From Furcasterigmium furcatum (taxonomy: Eukaryota; Ascomycota; Sordariomycetes; Glomerellales; Plectosphaerellaceae), in contig BCIA01000002.1 in the NCBI GenBank assembly GCA_001599815.1, positions 558,001 to 622,000 on the forward strand: a stretch of 64,000 nt of DNA, written 5' to 3'. Numbering within the stretch: the stretch's first letter is position 1; each line of letters starts with the position of its first letter. The position numbers and the translations under genes were made by a program. Of the stretch, positions 33,350 through 43,884 are shown piece after piece. Under the pieces are notes generated by a model, which was not told the origin of the DNA, searched no databases, and worked only from the letters and a program-made list of their open reading frames with translations.

Positions 33350-34155
33350 GATCGAAAAAGTGTCGAATCAACGAGGGCTGTAGATAAATAGCCAATATAA
33401 ATTGAGTGTGGTAGTGACAGGTGACTCGAATATTCAGTATCAAAGCTCAAAATATATCCAAGGTAGGTCGTGGGTTGTTTGTGTTGCAAAAGGTTGGATT
33501 ATGATGTTTCTAAATATCGTTGTTATTATCCGAACAGTGAACAAAGTTCTGTTCGAGTAAGCATGCAGACATACCAGGTATACCAACCCCAAGATGAATA
33601 AAAAATTACAAGGTATCCAGGTCTCGTGTTCGATGATGCTTCGCGAATGAGGCCAGGCCTACAACTCCTCGAGGTGGTTTTGATGCTTGGGACTTACTTC
33701 CATTGCCGCACCAATCACCGAATGACCACGGCATGACGCTTATACCAGGCAAGGTCAGATGAACGTGTCTCCATTGCCAGGCACACGACTCAGGAATCCC
33801 CTGCATCGACAGCTGCATGAATAGCGTGTAGTATGCCCGCGGGTGAGCCTACGAAGCAATATTGCGGAGAATCCCCGGAGTCTGGCGGCAGTGGTCGACG
33901 ATGGTGGAGTCGGCGGAGGCTTAGCGGCCACAGTCGCCGACACTCCGCGACGAGGCTGGCCAATCACCAGGCACGAGGGGTACGGTTTCGGGTATCGATG
34001 TGGGTCCTGCGGGGAAACAGCCTAAACGGGGCCACGAAACATGAGGACGACTGAACTCCAGATTCTCTCTCACATCACCCGATCGATACAGGGCACAAGG
34101 TACTTGGCACTGCAAGCGAGTGCCCATCATGGCTCATGCAAATCTACATCGACCC
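33350..34155. other. promoter region of the beta-galactosidase-like gene
   Basis: No gene. It holds one exact copy of the cluster motif at 33937-33950 and a partial CGGAGTCTGG near 33875; the left part is AT-richer. Confidence 0.55.
33937..33950 (-). promoter_or_regulatory. cluster motif copy 1 (TCGCGGAGTGTCGG)
   Basis: On the minus strand the sequence reads TCGCGGAGTGTCGG, core CGG-AGTGT-CGG. It points toward the hydrolase gene, 588 bp upstream of its start. Confidence 0.65.
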
Positions 34156-36054
34156 TCAGAATGACCGCACCCTAGAAAGGGCCCTCTGCATGGCAGACCG
34201 GTTCCTGTCAAAGATCCTGGTCTCCTCGCCCCAGAACCCCAACAGGTCGACTACATCCCGGACATCACTCTCCCATCCCGGGGGCAAGGTCAGGAACCGC
34301 ACGGGCCCCGGCGACGCGAACCCGCCCTCTATGGCCGCGGCAGTCAGGACCAGCGCGCTCCTCGAACAAGTCTGCACCAGCCCGTACGTCCCGTGGTGTC
34401 GGTGCCTGAACCCGGGCCTGTTGACCACGATCTGGAGCTTCTCCTGGTCGAGGCCCTTCTGCGCGAGCCCGGCAAAGGGAGCCAGCCAGGCGGACCCCAG
34501 GGCGCCCTGGTCGCCGCCGTCCAGGAACGCCGACAGGAACGGCCAATAGATCCTCCCCCCGAGCCCCGCCGCATGGCCACGGAGCACGAACCGGCAGATG
34601 TCGTCCTCCTCGACCGGCGCCGCGAGCGACAGGCACTGCGGGAGCGAGGCCGCCCACGCCTCGACCTGGGCCTCGTACGACGGCACCACCGAGGCCGCCG
34701 CCTGCAGGAAGGCCTCCCGCGACGACCGGTGGGTTTCGAGGAGCCCGTCCAGCTCCGCCGTCAGCCGCGCGCTCACCCGCCGAAGCGAGATCTCCGCCAG
34801 GTAAAAGTACCACGCCGTCTGCTCCCTCTCCTGATTGCGGCCCCTGTCCTGGCCCGCCGCGGCACCAGCGAGGCCGCCGCCGACGTCCTCCCTCGGCTGC
34901 GGCGGCGTGGGGAAGAAGGCCGGGTAAATCTTCGCCTTGTCGTCGGCGGCGAAGTCCGTCAGCCCGAGGAGGGTCCTCATCTCCCGCTCCGACTTCCAGG
35001 CCGTCCAGTACATCGCCTGGTGCAGCGAGTCGAACTCGACGCGCAGGTCCGGGTCCTCCTGGCCCTGCTCCCTGTACCGCCGCTGCTCCCTGGGCGAATG
35101 GAGCTTGAGGTGCTGGCACTGGGCGAGGGCCTGGATGAAGAACCGCCACGCCCTCACGGTCTCAAAGTTGCACATCATGAAGACGCCCGCGAGGAAGAGG
35201 CACTGGGGCGCTATGATGTCGTACGACGTGATGAGAGTCCCGATGCGGCGCTCGGCCGCCCGAAAGTAGGAGTAGGCCTTGGCGTGGGCGATGGTGCCCA
35301 CGGCCGTGCCGTCGCTGGGGCCGAACGGGGTGGCGATGGCCCCAAGCGCGCAAATGAGAAGGGAGAGGCACGAGTGTGGGGACCAGTCGATCCCGTTGAG
35401 GGTCACCGAGTCCACCATGGCCCGCGTGGCATGCTCGTCGAGTATGGGGTTCTTGATGTGGACGTACTGGAAGAAGCTGGTCACCAGCTCCCGGACACAA
35501 TGCGGCTCGAGGTCCGTGGCGGCCAGCGTGGTTGTGTTGGTGCCGGGGGACTGGGCATCCATACTACAGGACCCGGGAGAAGACGGGAAGCAAAAGTCCT
35601 CGACGTGCTCGTCCGGTGAGAACAGGTCGCGGAAGCACGCCCATGACATGACGCGATTCAGGGTCCAAGCCTGGACCATGCCATCCATGGACACCTGAGT
35701 CGGTGGGAAGGCATCCGGATGAGCGGAGCCCATGTCATCTTCAGGGGCCATGGGAGGGTGCTGCTGCTGCTGCTGCTCACCACCACGCATCAGCCGTTCC
35801 AGGACATCCAGGCGCTCCAGTATCTGGATGCTTGCCGGGTCAAAGCTGGAGAAGTCTGCCTGGGCCTGGATGCACGTGGCGCCGACCTTGAGGCAGAAGG
35901 AGCATGACGGTTTGAGGTTGTCGCACTTTGTGCGTCTCGCGCGGCAGACTTGGCATGCGGTAACGGCTCGCCTCCGCTGGTACGAGGCGTTACCCCGGGG
36001 AGCAGGACGTGATGATTTGGTGATCCTTGGCTGGCCGCCCAGTTGGTGCTCCAT
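34156..36054 (-). CDS. Zn2Cys6 transcription factor with fungal-specific regulatory domain
   Basis: Single exon, 632 aa from ATG 36054. The Gal4-type cluster lies at residues 34-61 (CQVCRARRTKC, then CSFCLKVGATC), preceded by basic residues (YQRRRAVTA). A short coiled-coil-like linker follows (IQILERLDVLERLMRGG), then a CAG-encoded glutamine run. The middle is the fungal_trans region (SFFQYVHIKNPILDEHATRAM, LSLLICALGAIATPFG, AYSYFRAAERRIGTL, FFIQALAQCQHLKLH). The open frame continues upstream of 36054 only without a good start. It is divergent from the MFS transporter and lies between hydrolase and transporter, so a pathway-specific regulator is the natural reading; three copies of the CGG-N5-CG motif stand in the shared promoter. 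Confidence 0.88.
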   Translation of the reverse strand: MEHQLGGQPRITKSSRPAPRGNASYQRRRAVTACQVCRARRTKCDNLKPSCSFCLKVGATCIQAQADFSSFDPASIQILERLDVLERLMRGGEQQQQQHPPMAPEDDMGSAHPDAFPPTQVSMDGMVQAWTLNRVMSWACFRDLFSPDEHVEDFCFPSSPGSCSMDAQSPGTNTTTLAATDLEPHCVRELVTSFFQYVHIKNPILDEHATRAMVDSVTLNGIDWSPHSCLSLLICALGAIATPFGPSDGTAVGTIAHAKAYSYFRAAERRIGTLITSYDIIAPQCLFLAGVFMMCNFETVRAWRFFIQALAQCQHLKLHSPREQRRYREQGQEDPDLRVEFDSLHQAMYWTAWKSEREMRTLLGLTDFAADDKAKIYPAFFPTPPQPREDVGGGLAGAAAGQDRGRNQEREQTAWYFYLAEISLRRVSARLTAELDGLLETHRSSREAFLQAAASVVPSYEAQVEAWAASLPQCLSLAAPVEEDDICRFVLRGHAAGLGGRIYWPFLSAFLDGGDQGALGSAWLAPFAGLAQKGLDQEKLQIVVNRPGFRHRHHGTYGLVQTCSRSALVLTAAAIEGGFASPGPVRFLTLPPGWESDVRDVVDLLGFWGEETRIFDRNRSAMQRALSRVRSF

Positions 36055-36221
36055 GCCGTCCGGGGGGATGAGAATAGGCTGAATGTGAAATACCCGGGGA
36101 ACTGGTCCCTGGATCGATCTTGCGCTCTGAGAATCTGCCGGTTCTGGGATGAGAGGCGGGGATCCGGTGCATGAGTCTGGTGTTGCTGGTGGTAGTGAGA
36201 GGATGTGTATGAGGATGCGTC

Positions 36222-36235
36222 TCGCGGAGTCTCGG
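36222..36235 (+). promoter_or_regulatory. cluster motif copy 2 (TCGCGGAGTCTCGG)
   Basis: Core CGG-AGTCT-CGG. About 170 bp upstream of the regulator start and 580 bp upstream of the transporter start. Confidence 0.65.
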
Positions 36236-36250
36236 TGCGGGATGAAAAGC

Positions 36251-36264
36251 CCGCGGAGTGTCGT
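36251..36264 (+). promoter_or_regulatory. cluster motif copy 3 (CCGCGGAGTGTCGT)
   Basis: Core CGG-AGTGT-CGT, 16 bp from copy 2 and in the same orientation. Confidence 0.6.
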
Positions 36265-36335
36265 CTTGTTAAATAAAAAGGGGGGATCCCGGAGGATGAC
36301 CATGCCGCATGTGGAAAGGCGCATGAGTCCACACT

Positions 36336-36349
36336 TCGCGGAGTATCGG
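36336..36349 (+). promoter_or_regulatory. cluster motif copy 4 (TCGCGGAGTATCGG)
   Basis: Core CGG-AGTAT-CGG, same orientation as copies 2 and 3. Confidence 0.65.
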
Positions 36350-36812
36350 CCTCGACTAGCAAAACTCCATCTCCTCGATCCTGGATCCATGCTCCCATGT
36401 GACTCGGTTGGGCGTTTATGCAGTCCCCACGCATGTCCTGTCAAGTCCCATGGGGATAGGAGAGAGGCCTGGGGAGCCGAGACCCGGAGAAAATCATCCA
36501 ATAGCTCAGGCCGTCTTCTGTCCGGATCACGCTCGCTTCACTGCAATCAGCGGCTGCCTTCGGAGTACGAGTGGTCAGTGGCCGAGAGGCATCGGAATCC
36601 CCTCGTCCTAATATCCTGAACGCCGAAGAAGTCCAGCCTCTGAGTCCCCTGATCGAGCCATGCTTGGCCCCGAAGATATATAGAAACGGGCCTCCCGTAA
36701 CAACTTCAAGCCCCCCCTTGACCTGCCTGCCTATCCATTCCTTTTTCAGTCTCAATACCTGAGCCCCTATCGAGAAAACCATCAACCCCAGTGGTTCAGT
36801 TGCCTCGTCGAC

Positions 36813-38548
36813 ATGAACAACTCCAAGGACGACGACATCAAGGGCGCCGACGACTCCCACGTCGAGGCCCCCGCCGGCGCAGCCATGGACCACGCCGACC
36901 TGATCCGCGAGGAGAAGAAGATGGGCAAGATCGCGGCTATCAAGGCCAATCCCCTGGCCTTCGCATGGGCTGCCTATGGAGCCTGGCAGATCCTGCTCGT
37001 GAGCTACGAGAACCTGGCCTCCGGCATCGTCGTGGGCATCCCCCAGTTCCGAAAGGACTTTGGCTACGCCTACAACGGTGACTACGTGCTCGATGCCATG
37101 TGGCAGGCCGCCTTCAGCGCTGGCCCGACCGGCTCGTAAGTCGTCTCTCTGCTCTACCCCTGAGCAGCTGGACTCCGTATGTGCTTGCTAACGCGGAACC
37201 ACCCTAGCCTGGTCATCGGCGCCCTGTCCTCGGGCATCATCGCAGACTACCTCGGCCGGAAGCGCGCCTTCATGCTCGCCTTCGTCATCGGCTACATCGC
37301 CATCACGCTCCAGGTCCTGTCCACCACGCCGGCCATGTTCTTCGGCAGCAAGTTCCTCAACGGCTTCGGAGCCGGCATCCTCCAGGCCGTCTCGGCGACC
37401 TACATCGGAGAGGTCGCGCCCATGCCCCTGCGAGGCCTGATGACCTGCTTCATCGGCCTGGCCTACACCATCGGGCCGCTCATCGTCGCCGGCGTCGTCG
37501 CCGCCACCGGTAACATCCCGAACCGCTGGGCATACCGCGCCGTCTTCGTGTCCCAGTACGCCGTGGCCACCATCTCGGCCATCCTCGTGTGGTTCATGCC
37601 AGAGTACGTCGGACCCCCCCGAGACTCACCTGGCAGTGGTATCATCAGCTGACAGCAGCCTCCTTCTCTCTCCACAGATCCCCCTGGTGGCTCGTCAGGA
37701 AAGAAAGGCCCGAAGACGCCATGCGCAGCCTCCGCAGGCTCGGATACGACCAGTCCGCCGCCGAGACCAACATGGAGGAGATCAAGGACACCCTCGAGAA
37801 GATCCGCCTCGAGACCGAGGGCGCCACGTACCTCGAGTGCTTCCGCAAGTCCAATCTCCGCCGCACCATCATCTCCATCGCGCCCCTGCTCATCCAGGCC
37901 TTCGCCGGAGCCCTCTTCACTGCCTCGTACTTCACCTACTACGCCCAGCTGGCCGGCTTCTCGACCACCGAGTCCTACAACCTCAACATCGTCCAGCAGG
38001 CCCTCTCGCTCGCCGGCAACGTCTGCTCCTGGTTCCTCGTCGACAGGATCGGCCGCCGCTCCCTCATCATCTACGGCACCGTCTCCCTCTGCGTCGCGCT
38101 CTGGATCATGGCCGGCCTGGCCGTCGCCGGGACCACCGAGACCGTCCGCGGCGCCGTCTCCATGATCCTCATCTACGGCTTCTTCTACAACGTCGGCATC
38201 GGCGCCGTCTCCTTCACCATCCTGACCGAGACCTCCACCTCCCGCCTGCGCCTCAAGACCATCGCCATCGGCATGTCCAGCCAGAGCATGGTCTACCTCG
38301 CGTGGAGCTTCGCCCTCCCCTACCTCTTCAACCCGGACCACCTCAACCTCGGCGGCAAGGTCGGCTTCATCTTCGGCGGCACGTGCATCATCTGCATCGT
38401 CTACCTCTGGTTCTACCAGCCCGAGACCCGCGGCAGGTCCTACCTCGAGCTGGACGAGATGTTCATCAGGGGCGTCAAGGCACGCGACTTCAAGACGCAC
38501 CGCAGTACGCTCGAGGACGAGGGTAGTAAGTTCGAGGGAAGGGAGTGA
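36813..38548 (+). CDS. MFS sugar transporter (alpha-glucoside/hexose:H+ symporter type)
   Basis: Plasma-membrane sugar porter. Exons 36813-37135, 37208-37603, 37678-38548; introns 37136-37207 and 37604-37677. Product 529 aa with about twelve hydrophobic helices. Sugar-porter signatures: SGIIADYLGRKRAF (loop 2-3, D-x-x-GRK), PESPWWLVRKER just before the central loop (completed by splicing), DRIGRRSLI (loop 8-9) and PETRGRSYLELDEMF at the C terminus. The N terminus (EEKKMGKIAAIKANP) resembles fungal maltose/alpha-glucoside permeases more than hexose carriers, but this is a weak call from memory of the family. Divergent from the Zn2Cys6 regulator and flanked by two intracellular glycosidases, which favours import of an oligosaccharide. 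Confidence 0.93.
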
Positions 38549-39145
38549 GCTGCTTCGCTGTTTGGTTGTAAGACCACCGCCGTTGAGCCGCCGCATGTGA
38601 CGCTGCTATTCCACCACAGGCAGCGATGTGAGATACATACTACATAGCCCATTTCTATTCAGGCTTCACATTCGCCTTTGCACGAGAATCAGCGTGATCC
38701 TTGCATGCCAGGTGACAACTGATGCAAGAACAACTCGTCCTTTAGCCATGCACAGGATCTCAGTTAGAAGGGGTGCCTAGTTTCGTACAAGTAAGAATCC
38801 CATGATGCTGAGCCGAGATATCAATATGTACCTAGTTCAAAGAACATTTATCAACAAGTTCCCCCTTTATTTCTTCTTCCCTGCAGGATAACTATTTAGA
38901 CTTCGTTCAACATATGACACCTCAGACTCCCTCTATGCTGAAGAAAACCTAGGCTCTGCCTATTCCCTATTCAAGTGACCTGGCCCTCTCAGCCCTGAGC
39001 GCCGCCTGGAGCAAGTCGGCAAAGTATTGCAGCAAGGGGTCACCGTGTAATTTCCTGGTTGGGAAAACGGAACGTTGCAAATGTTACCCGGGATGTCTTA
39101 GTTATTGTTTTCTTCTATTGACGGGCTTGGATCAATATCCTCCCT
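38549..39145. other. convergent intergenic region
   Basis: 3'-3' spacer between transporter and GH5 genes, AT-richer than surroundings. No gene or motif copy seen. Confidence 0.5.
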
Positions 39146-40612
39146 CTAATTCAGCCCCTCATTCCTCGAGGTCTCGGCATCCTCCCTCAGGACATTGTTC
39201 AGCCCGTCCCTCGTCAGGCACCTCTCCAGCGAAAAGCTAGCCGCCAGCTCCTCGAGCTCCTCCTCCGTCTTGCCCGCGAACAACTCCGCCATCTCCCACC
39301 CGTGGTACTCGCTCAGCAGCACCTCGCGCGTCACGCGCTCGACGTGCCTGTCGAACGTCCAGATCTTGGGGTACTTCTTCCTCAGCAGGTGCTCCGGGAT
39401 CTCCTCCTTGAGCTTCGAGATGAACGGCTGCCACACCGCGTCGTTGACAGCCTGCCTGCCGCCCATGCCCCAAAAGTCCAGCCCCAGGCGCTGCTTCTTC
39501 TCGACGAAAGGCGTCACGAGCTTCATGTACGCGCTCTCGGGGTCCAGGTACACCATGCCCTGGTACCCGATGTCCTTGTACAGCCAGATGCTCCACGACA
39601 CGTTGCCCGACTCGCGGTAGATCTTCAGCTGCTCCTTGACCAGGGCGTAGCGCTTTTGGTTCGTCGCGTCGGCGTTCGGGTCGGTGCGGGGGTCCTGGTA
39701 GACGGGGCCCCATTCGCCGTTCCAGATGGGCACGTTCGCCTTCTCCATGTACTCGACCTTGCGCTTGAAGCTGGCGCGCAACTTCTCCTTCTGCTCCGCG
39801 GTGCCCTCGTACTGCTCCGGCAGGGGGAAGCCCATGAAGCTATAGTCGTGGCAGCTGTAGACGGAGTTGGGCAAGGCCTTGTCGACGGAGAACGCGCTGA
39901 AGTCCATGGCGTACGTGTTGCCGTCGAGGAAGAGGATGTGGTCGGGGTCCTTGGCGCGGATGGCCTGCTCGGCACGCTCGTACCAGGAGATGAGGCGGGT
40001 GTGCTTGGGGTCGGCGGGTTCGTTGAGGGGGTTGTAGCCGGCGATGGCGGGATTACCGGCGTAGTGGACGGCCAGGGCCTCCCAGAGCTGGATGGCGCGG
40101 TCCTGGAAGTCGCGGAACTCCCAGAACATGGCCTTGCTGAGGCCCGAGTCGCTGTGCCAGTCCTGGTTCTGGCCGCCCGGGACGGCATGCAGGTCGAGGA
40201 TGACGTAGATGTTGTACTTGGCGCAGAGGTTTACGATGCGATCCAGCTTCTCGAAGCCGGACTGCTTGATGACGCTGGGGTTGTCGTCATCCATAAAGTG
40301 GCGGTAGTTGAAGGGGATGCGCAGGCAGTTGAAGCCCAGGGAGGCGAAGAGGGCGGCATCGGCCTCTGTGAAGAAGTGGTAGATGAGGCGGTCGAAGAAG
40401 AAGTCGGCCTTCTCCTGGCCGAGCACCTCGGTGAGGGCGGCGCGGTGGTCGCTCTCATGGCCGGAGTAGCCCGTGATGAAGTTTTCCATGTTGAGCATGC
40501 CGCCGATGCCGGCGCCCTTGAGGACGACCTGCTTGCCCTGATCATCGACGATTTTTGTGCCGCTCACGCGGAGCATGCGGCAGGGGGGGTTGACATGGCT
40601 GGTTGGAGACAT
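39146..40612 (-). CDS. intracellular GH5 glycoside hydrolase (exo-beta-glucanase-like)
   Basis: Single exon, 488 aa. Glycosidase clan-A fold. The beginning reads VSGTKIVDDQGKQVVLKGAG, typical for GH5; LRIPFNYRHF supplies the conserved Arg on strand 2. The acid/base is in AGYNPLNEPAD (Glu198) and the nucleophile in VPIWNGEWGP (Glu300). HAVPGGQN on strand 3 and CHDYSFMGF on strand 6 are also family-like. There is no signal peptide or membrane segment, so the enzyme should act inside the cell, unlike secreted fungal exo-1,3-glucanases. GH5 subfamily and substrate are not resolved; beta-glucosidic substrates are most likely. Two motif copies are upstream, so it is grouped with the sugar cluster. 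Confidence 0.9.
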   Translation of the reverse strand: MSPTSHVNPPCRMLRVSGTKIVDDQGKQVVLKGAGIGGMLNMENFITGYSGHESDHRAALTEVLGQEKADFFFDRLIYHFFTEADAALFASLGFNCLRIPFNYRHFMDDDNPSVIKQSGFEKLDRIVNLCAKYNIYVILDLHAVPGGQNQDWHSDSGLSKAMFWEFRDFQDRAIQLWEALAVHYAGNPAIAGYNPLNEPADPKHTRLISWYERAEQAIRAKDPDHILFLDGNTYAMDFSAFSVDKALPNSVYSCHDYSFMGFPLPEQYEGTAEQKEKLRASFKRKVEYMEKANVPIWNGEWGPVYQDPRTDPNADATNQKRYALVKEQLKIYRESGNVSWSIWLYKDIGYQGMVYLDPESAYMKLVTPFVEKKQRLGLDFWGMGGRQAVNDAVWQPFISKLKEEIPEHLLRKKYPKIWTFDRHVERVTREVLLSEYHGWEMAELFAGKTEEELEELAASFSLERCLTRDGLNNVLREDAETSRNEGLN

Positions 40613-40844
40613 GGCGGGCGAGGGAGGGGCGGAGGATTTGGTTTGGTGTTTGGTGAGGATGGACGAGGGCCGGATGAAAGTGAACCGTCGAGGGTTTGCG
40701 CTTTATAGGAGTGGCCGTCCATCGCATCGTCGACTGGCTTAATAACCAGACGCGTAGTTCCCGACATTGTGTTCGTCTGGGTCATCCCTTGAGCAACGAA
40801 AGCTCCAGAGCTGTCGGGTGTCGGTCCGCTGGTGTCTCTTAACC

Positions 40845-40858
40845 GCGACACTCCGCGA
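40845..40858 (-). promoter_or_regulatory. cluster motif copy 5 (TCGCGGAGTGTCGC)
   Basis: Minus-strand core CGG-AGTGT-CGC, 233 bp upstream of the GH5 start codon. Confidence 0.65.
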
Positions 40859-41058
40859 AGCCGAGCGCCCCGAGTTCTCCAGGTTCAGGGCATGATCGCT
40901 TCAGCCCCAGTCTTCCATATAGCCTGAAATGGTGGTGATCTGGGGTACATAGAACCGAGGACACGGGAGAATGTGGGGAGTGGAATGACAGCGCGCGTCG
41001 AAGAAAGGAGTGGTTAGCATGAAGGGGAAGTGGTTGGAGGGGTTGACGGGATGAGATG

Positions 41059-41072
41059 TCGCGGAGTGTCGC
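41059..41072 (+). promoter_or_regulatory. cluster motif copy 6 (TCGCGGAGTGTCGC)
   Basis: Plus-strand core CGG-AGTGT-CGC, identical over 14 bp to copy 5 in inverted orientation, about 450 bp upstream of the GH5 start codon. Confidence 0.65.
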
Positions 41073-42582
41073 TCTTGACAGAAGTTCGCTTCACATGGGC
41101 GGACCCACCTCTCCTTCCTCCTTCGTTGTCCACACACACACTCAGTCAGGGGCCCCCTTTTATAGCTGTCGTCCTCCACTGGACGGGCACTTTCGACTTT
41201 GAATTGCTGCATCTCTCAGCTCTCGTGAGCCCGAGTATTGATTGCCCTGGATTCTTCTGGGCCATTTCTGACCGACGTCCTCAAATACCTGCTCCGTCGA
41301 CTGCTGCTACCACAGACCTTCCACTCGCATATCCTTGGTAGAATTGGTCGACTGATAAATTCATGCTCTGAGCGCGACATCTCCGGCTGTGTTGCAGTCC
41401 CTTCCTTGCACGACATATTTGGCAGAACTCAGTCAGTATTTGTCAATCCTCTCGGCGCGGCCGATCCAAATAGGACTGTATTCAGATGGACCTTTCGAAG
41501 ACAGGTTGACGCTTCTACGGGGACGCCGAAGGTCTTGCGCCTCTCTGTTCAGGTTCCGTTCTCAAATCCAAGTCATTTCAAATGTTCCAAGTTTCTTTCT
41601 GCCAAGCCAGCGACTTTCTAACACGCATCGCGAACCTCGAGAATGGACATCTCGCCCATGACAACGACCTGACCAGGCACCGGACCCCTGAAGGCGCTTC
41701 CACCTGCTATTTCTGACCACCCCCACCACTATGGACCTCGAGTATTTGATTTGTCCCCAAATCAGCCTCGAATCGGGATTCGTATCTCATCGCTACTGCA
41801 AGACACTCGCCTCTGATTAGTACGACCCCGCATTGGCGCCCAAGCTCTGAATGGTTGGTGGGCGGGATGGAGGGGTTGAGGGGCAGCGAGCTCGGAATTC
41901 CAAATCATCATCCTCGACGACCCGACCCAGATTGCGGCCCGCTTTGGCCATGGTGGGTTGGTGGGCTCGATGCGAACTCACTCAGCACTCGCGAGATCCG
42001 TTCTGCTCTGCTCCTCCGTCATCAACGCCCGCTTGCCGGGCTCCAATGCCTCGCGCGAAGCTGGCGATGTGTCGGGCGGAAACTCCCTCGACTGCGGGCA
42101 CAACCTGTCGAGCTCGCCCGCGTGAGGAAAACGCTTCGCGAGGAAACTGTCATCCGTGACGTGGTGCCTGAGACGAAACGCTTCTGCTGGAGCTCAGCTC
42201 AGCTCGCTCGCTTCCCTCCCTTGCAGAACCTAATTAGTCGGCCGTCCAGGCCAGCGCCGTTGGACCCAGGCGCCGCGCTCGGCAAGTCTCAGCATCCTCC
42301 CGCCACACGCACCCCGCCAGAACGTCGTCATAGGTTCCATCAGGGGGGCGGGCGCGCGTTGATCTGATCCGGGATGGGATGGAAGCACACATCTCCGCCG
42401 GCGCCGAGTGCTCAATCCTTCATAAAAGAGCTACCCCGCTCGAGTCGTAGCTGCTTGTCGTGTCGTGTCGAGCTCCCTTCATCTTCTGCCAACCGTCCAT
42501 TGACTCTCGAGATACCTGTCCCCAAGTCCGATTAGCTTAGCTTCATCAAAGGAAACCCCTCTCCATACCTCGCTCACTCACC

Positions 42583-43132
42583 ATGCCTCTCACCGGACAC
42601 TGCCTCTGCAAGGCCGTCACCTACACGGTCGACGTCGACGCCCCCCTCCTGACCGGTTACGACCACTGCGACGACTGCCAGCGCCAGTCCGGCTCGACCT
42701 ACTGTGAGTGGCCCCCGGCGGGCGGACGTGACAGGGACAAATACTGACCTCGCCCCCTCCTCCCAGCCCTCGTCGCCGTCGTCCCCAAGGACAAGCTCAC
42801 CATCAACGGCCCCACCAAGTCCTGGGCCGGCAAGGGCTCCTCCGGCAAGGCCGTCCACCGCATCTTCTGCTCCGAGTGCGGCAGCCCCATCGCCCACGAC
42901 CCCGACGCCGCCCCCGAGATCATCGCCCTCAAGGCCGGCACCCTGTCCACCGAGATCAAGCAGACCCTCAAGCCTGTGCGTTCACCCCGGGAACCTCGGA
43001 GGGCTGTTGAGTCCGAAAGAGAGAAGAAGAAGCTGACCTCCCCGCGAACAGGATACCGAGATCTGGACCGTCAGCAAGCTGCCCTTCTGCCAGGAGCACC
43101 TGGAGAAGCCCTTCAAGCACATGCCCGAGTAA
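42583..43132 (+). CDS. GFA / CENP-V-fold zinc protein
   Basis: Small zinc-binding protein of the glutathione-dependent formaldehyde-activating (GFA) family. Exons 42583-42703, 42767-42975, 43052-43132; introns 42704-42766 and 42976-43051. Product 136 aa, the normal family size. Zinc ligands are visible: GHCLCKAVTY (first CxC), HCDDCQRQSGS (CxxC) and RIFCSECGSPI (CxxC). The end DTEIWTVSKLPFC is typical. Most fungal members have no proven formaldehyde activity, so the biochemical role is open. It is outside the motif-bearing cluster and has no motif copy close to its start. Confidence 0.92.
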
Positions 43133-43884
43133 ACGAGTGGAATGGGTCGAGATGCTTCGTAGTATTTGATGTTGAATGAATGAAAAAAGAGAGAAGTTTG
43201 GACTATCGTTTGGATCCGTGACTCCCAGAGAAGGTGACTGGTGGATTCAACCTGTCAGTCAAGCTGGCGGGGGATTCGACTTATAAGTCAGAATGGCGTG
43301 AACACCCGGATGGTCACCAGCCCCTGGCCGCCTTAACCAAGTCCCTGGGGATACATTCGACGCCAGCTAAATAAGGCATTTGACTCCCGGATCACGTCAT
43401 TAATAGTGGTTGTTGTCGGGTTGTTCCAGAGGGCTGCCCCTCGCGGGTCCCGACCTGCATCTTGGCCCTGCCATCATATGTCAACGCCAATCGTCACGAA
43501 AATACTCACCCGCCACCGCCCGTTAAGCTAAGGAGAAGCGTCGATTATTACTTAAAATGAAGGCTTTCCCCCAAATTCCGGCCATGGTCGTTCCTACGTC
43601 CGTCCGGCACATGGTCACGTGGGAATGGGTGAAATGGGTGACGGGTTGACGGGGTACCATCCTGGTCGCCGACAGCTCCGCCGGCCGGGGCTGCCCGGGC
43701 CCGTTAAAACTTCCATCGGCCTCGGCTTAGAAACATTCAAGTTCCCAATCGCATACACCACCACCACACTCACCCATCACCACTGCGTCTAGAAGAGCCG
43801 CCACGGCGTCCGCTCCCCGTTCTTCGACTACCACACCTCAATCATCCACCGCCGACTGAAAAACAAAAACGACAGCCACCCCCA
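43133..43884. other. intergenic region upstream of SDH5
   Basis: 3' UTR of the GFA-like gene and the promoter of SDH5. A CACGTG palindrome lies at 43616-43621, about 265 bp before the SDH5 start. No gene seen. Confidence 0.5.

Larger units (their letters stand above)
36055..36812. other. divergent promoter, regulator / sugar transporter
   Basis: About 760 bp shared upstream region with three same-orientation motif copies (36222-36349), all in the half closer to the regulator. Confidence 0.6.
40613..42582. other. long divergent upstream region, GH5 / GFA-like gene
   Basis: About 2 kb without a supportable gene. It contains two copies of the cluster motif, in opposite orientations, 233 and 450 bp before the GH5 start. 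The right part is CT-rich promoter-like DNA for the GFA-fold gene. Open frames such as 41855-42367 + have no coding character. Confidence 0.5.

Noticed and set aside
34393..35619. 408-residue open frame opposite the Zn2Cys6 gene
   Set aside because: Antisense shadow; no domain features, while the other strand has the zinc cluster and regulatory domain.
36055..36501. 149-residue N-terminal extension of the Zn2Cys6 regulator
   Set aside because: The frame opens at a TTG, covers the motif-bearing promoter, and has no protein-like features; ATG 36054 places the zinc cluster near the N terminus as usual.
37463..38596. 377-residue open frame opposite the transporter
   Set aside because: Acidic Gly/Asp/Glu-rich complement of transporter codons.
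39302..40708. 468-residue open frame opposite the GH5 gene
   Set aside because: Shadow of strongly C/G-ending codons; the GH5 frame carries both catalytic glutamates.
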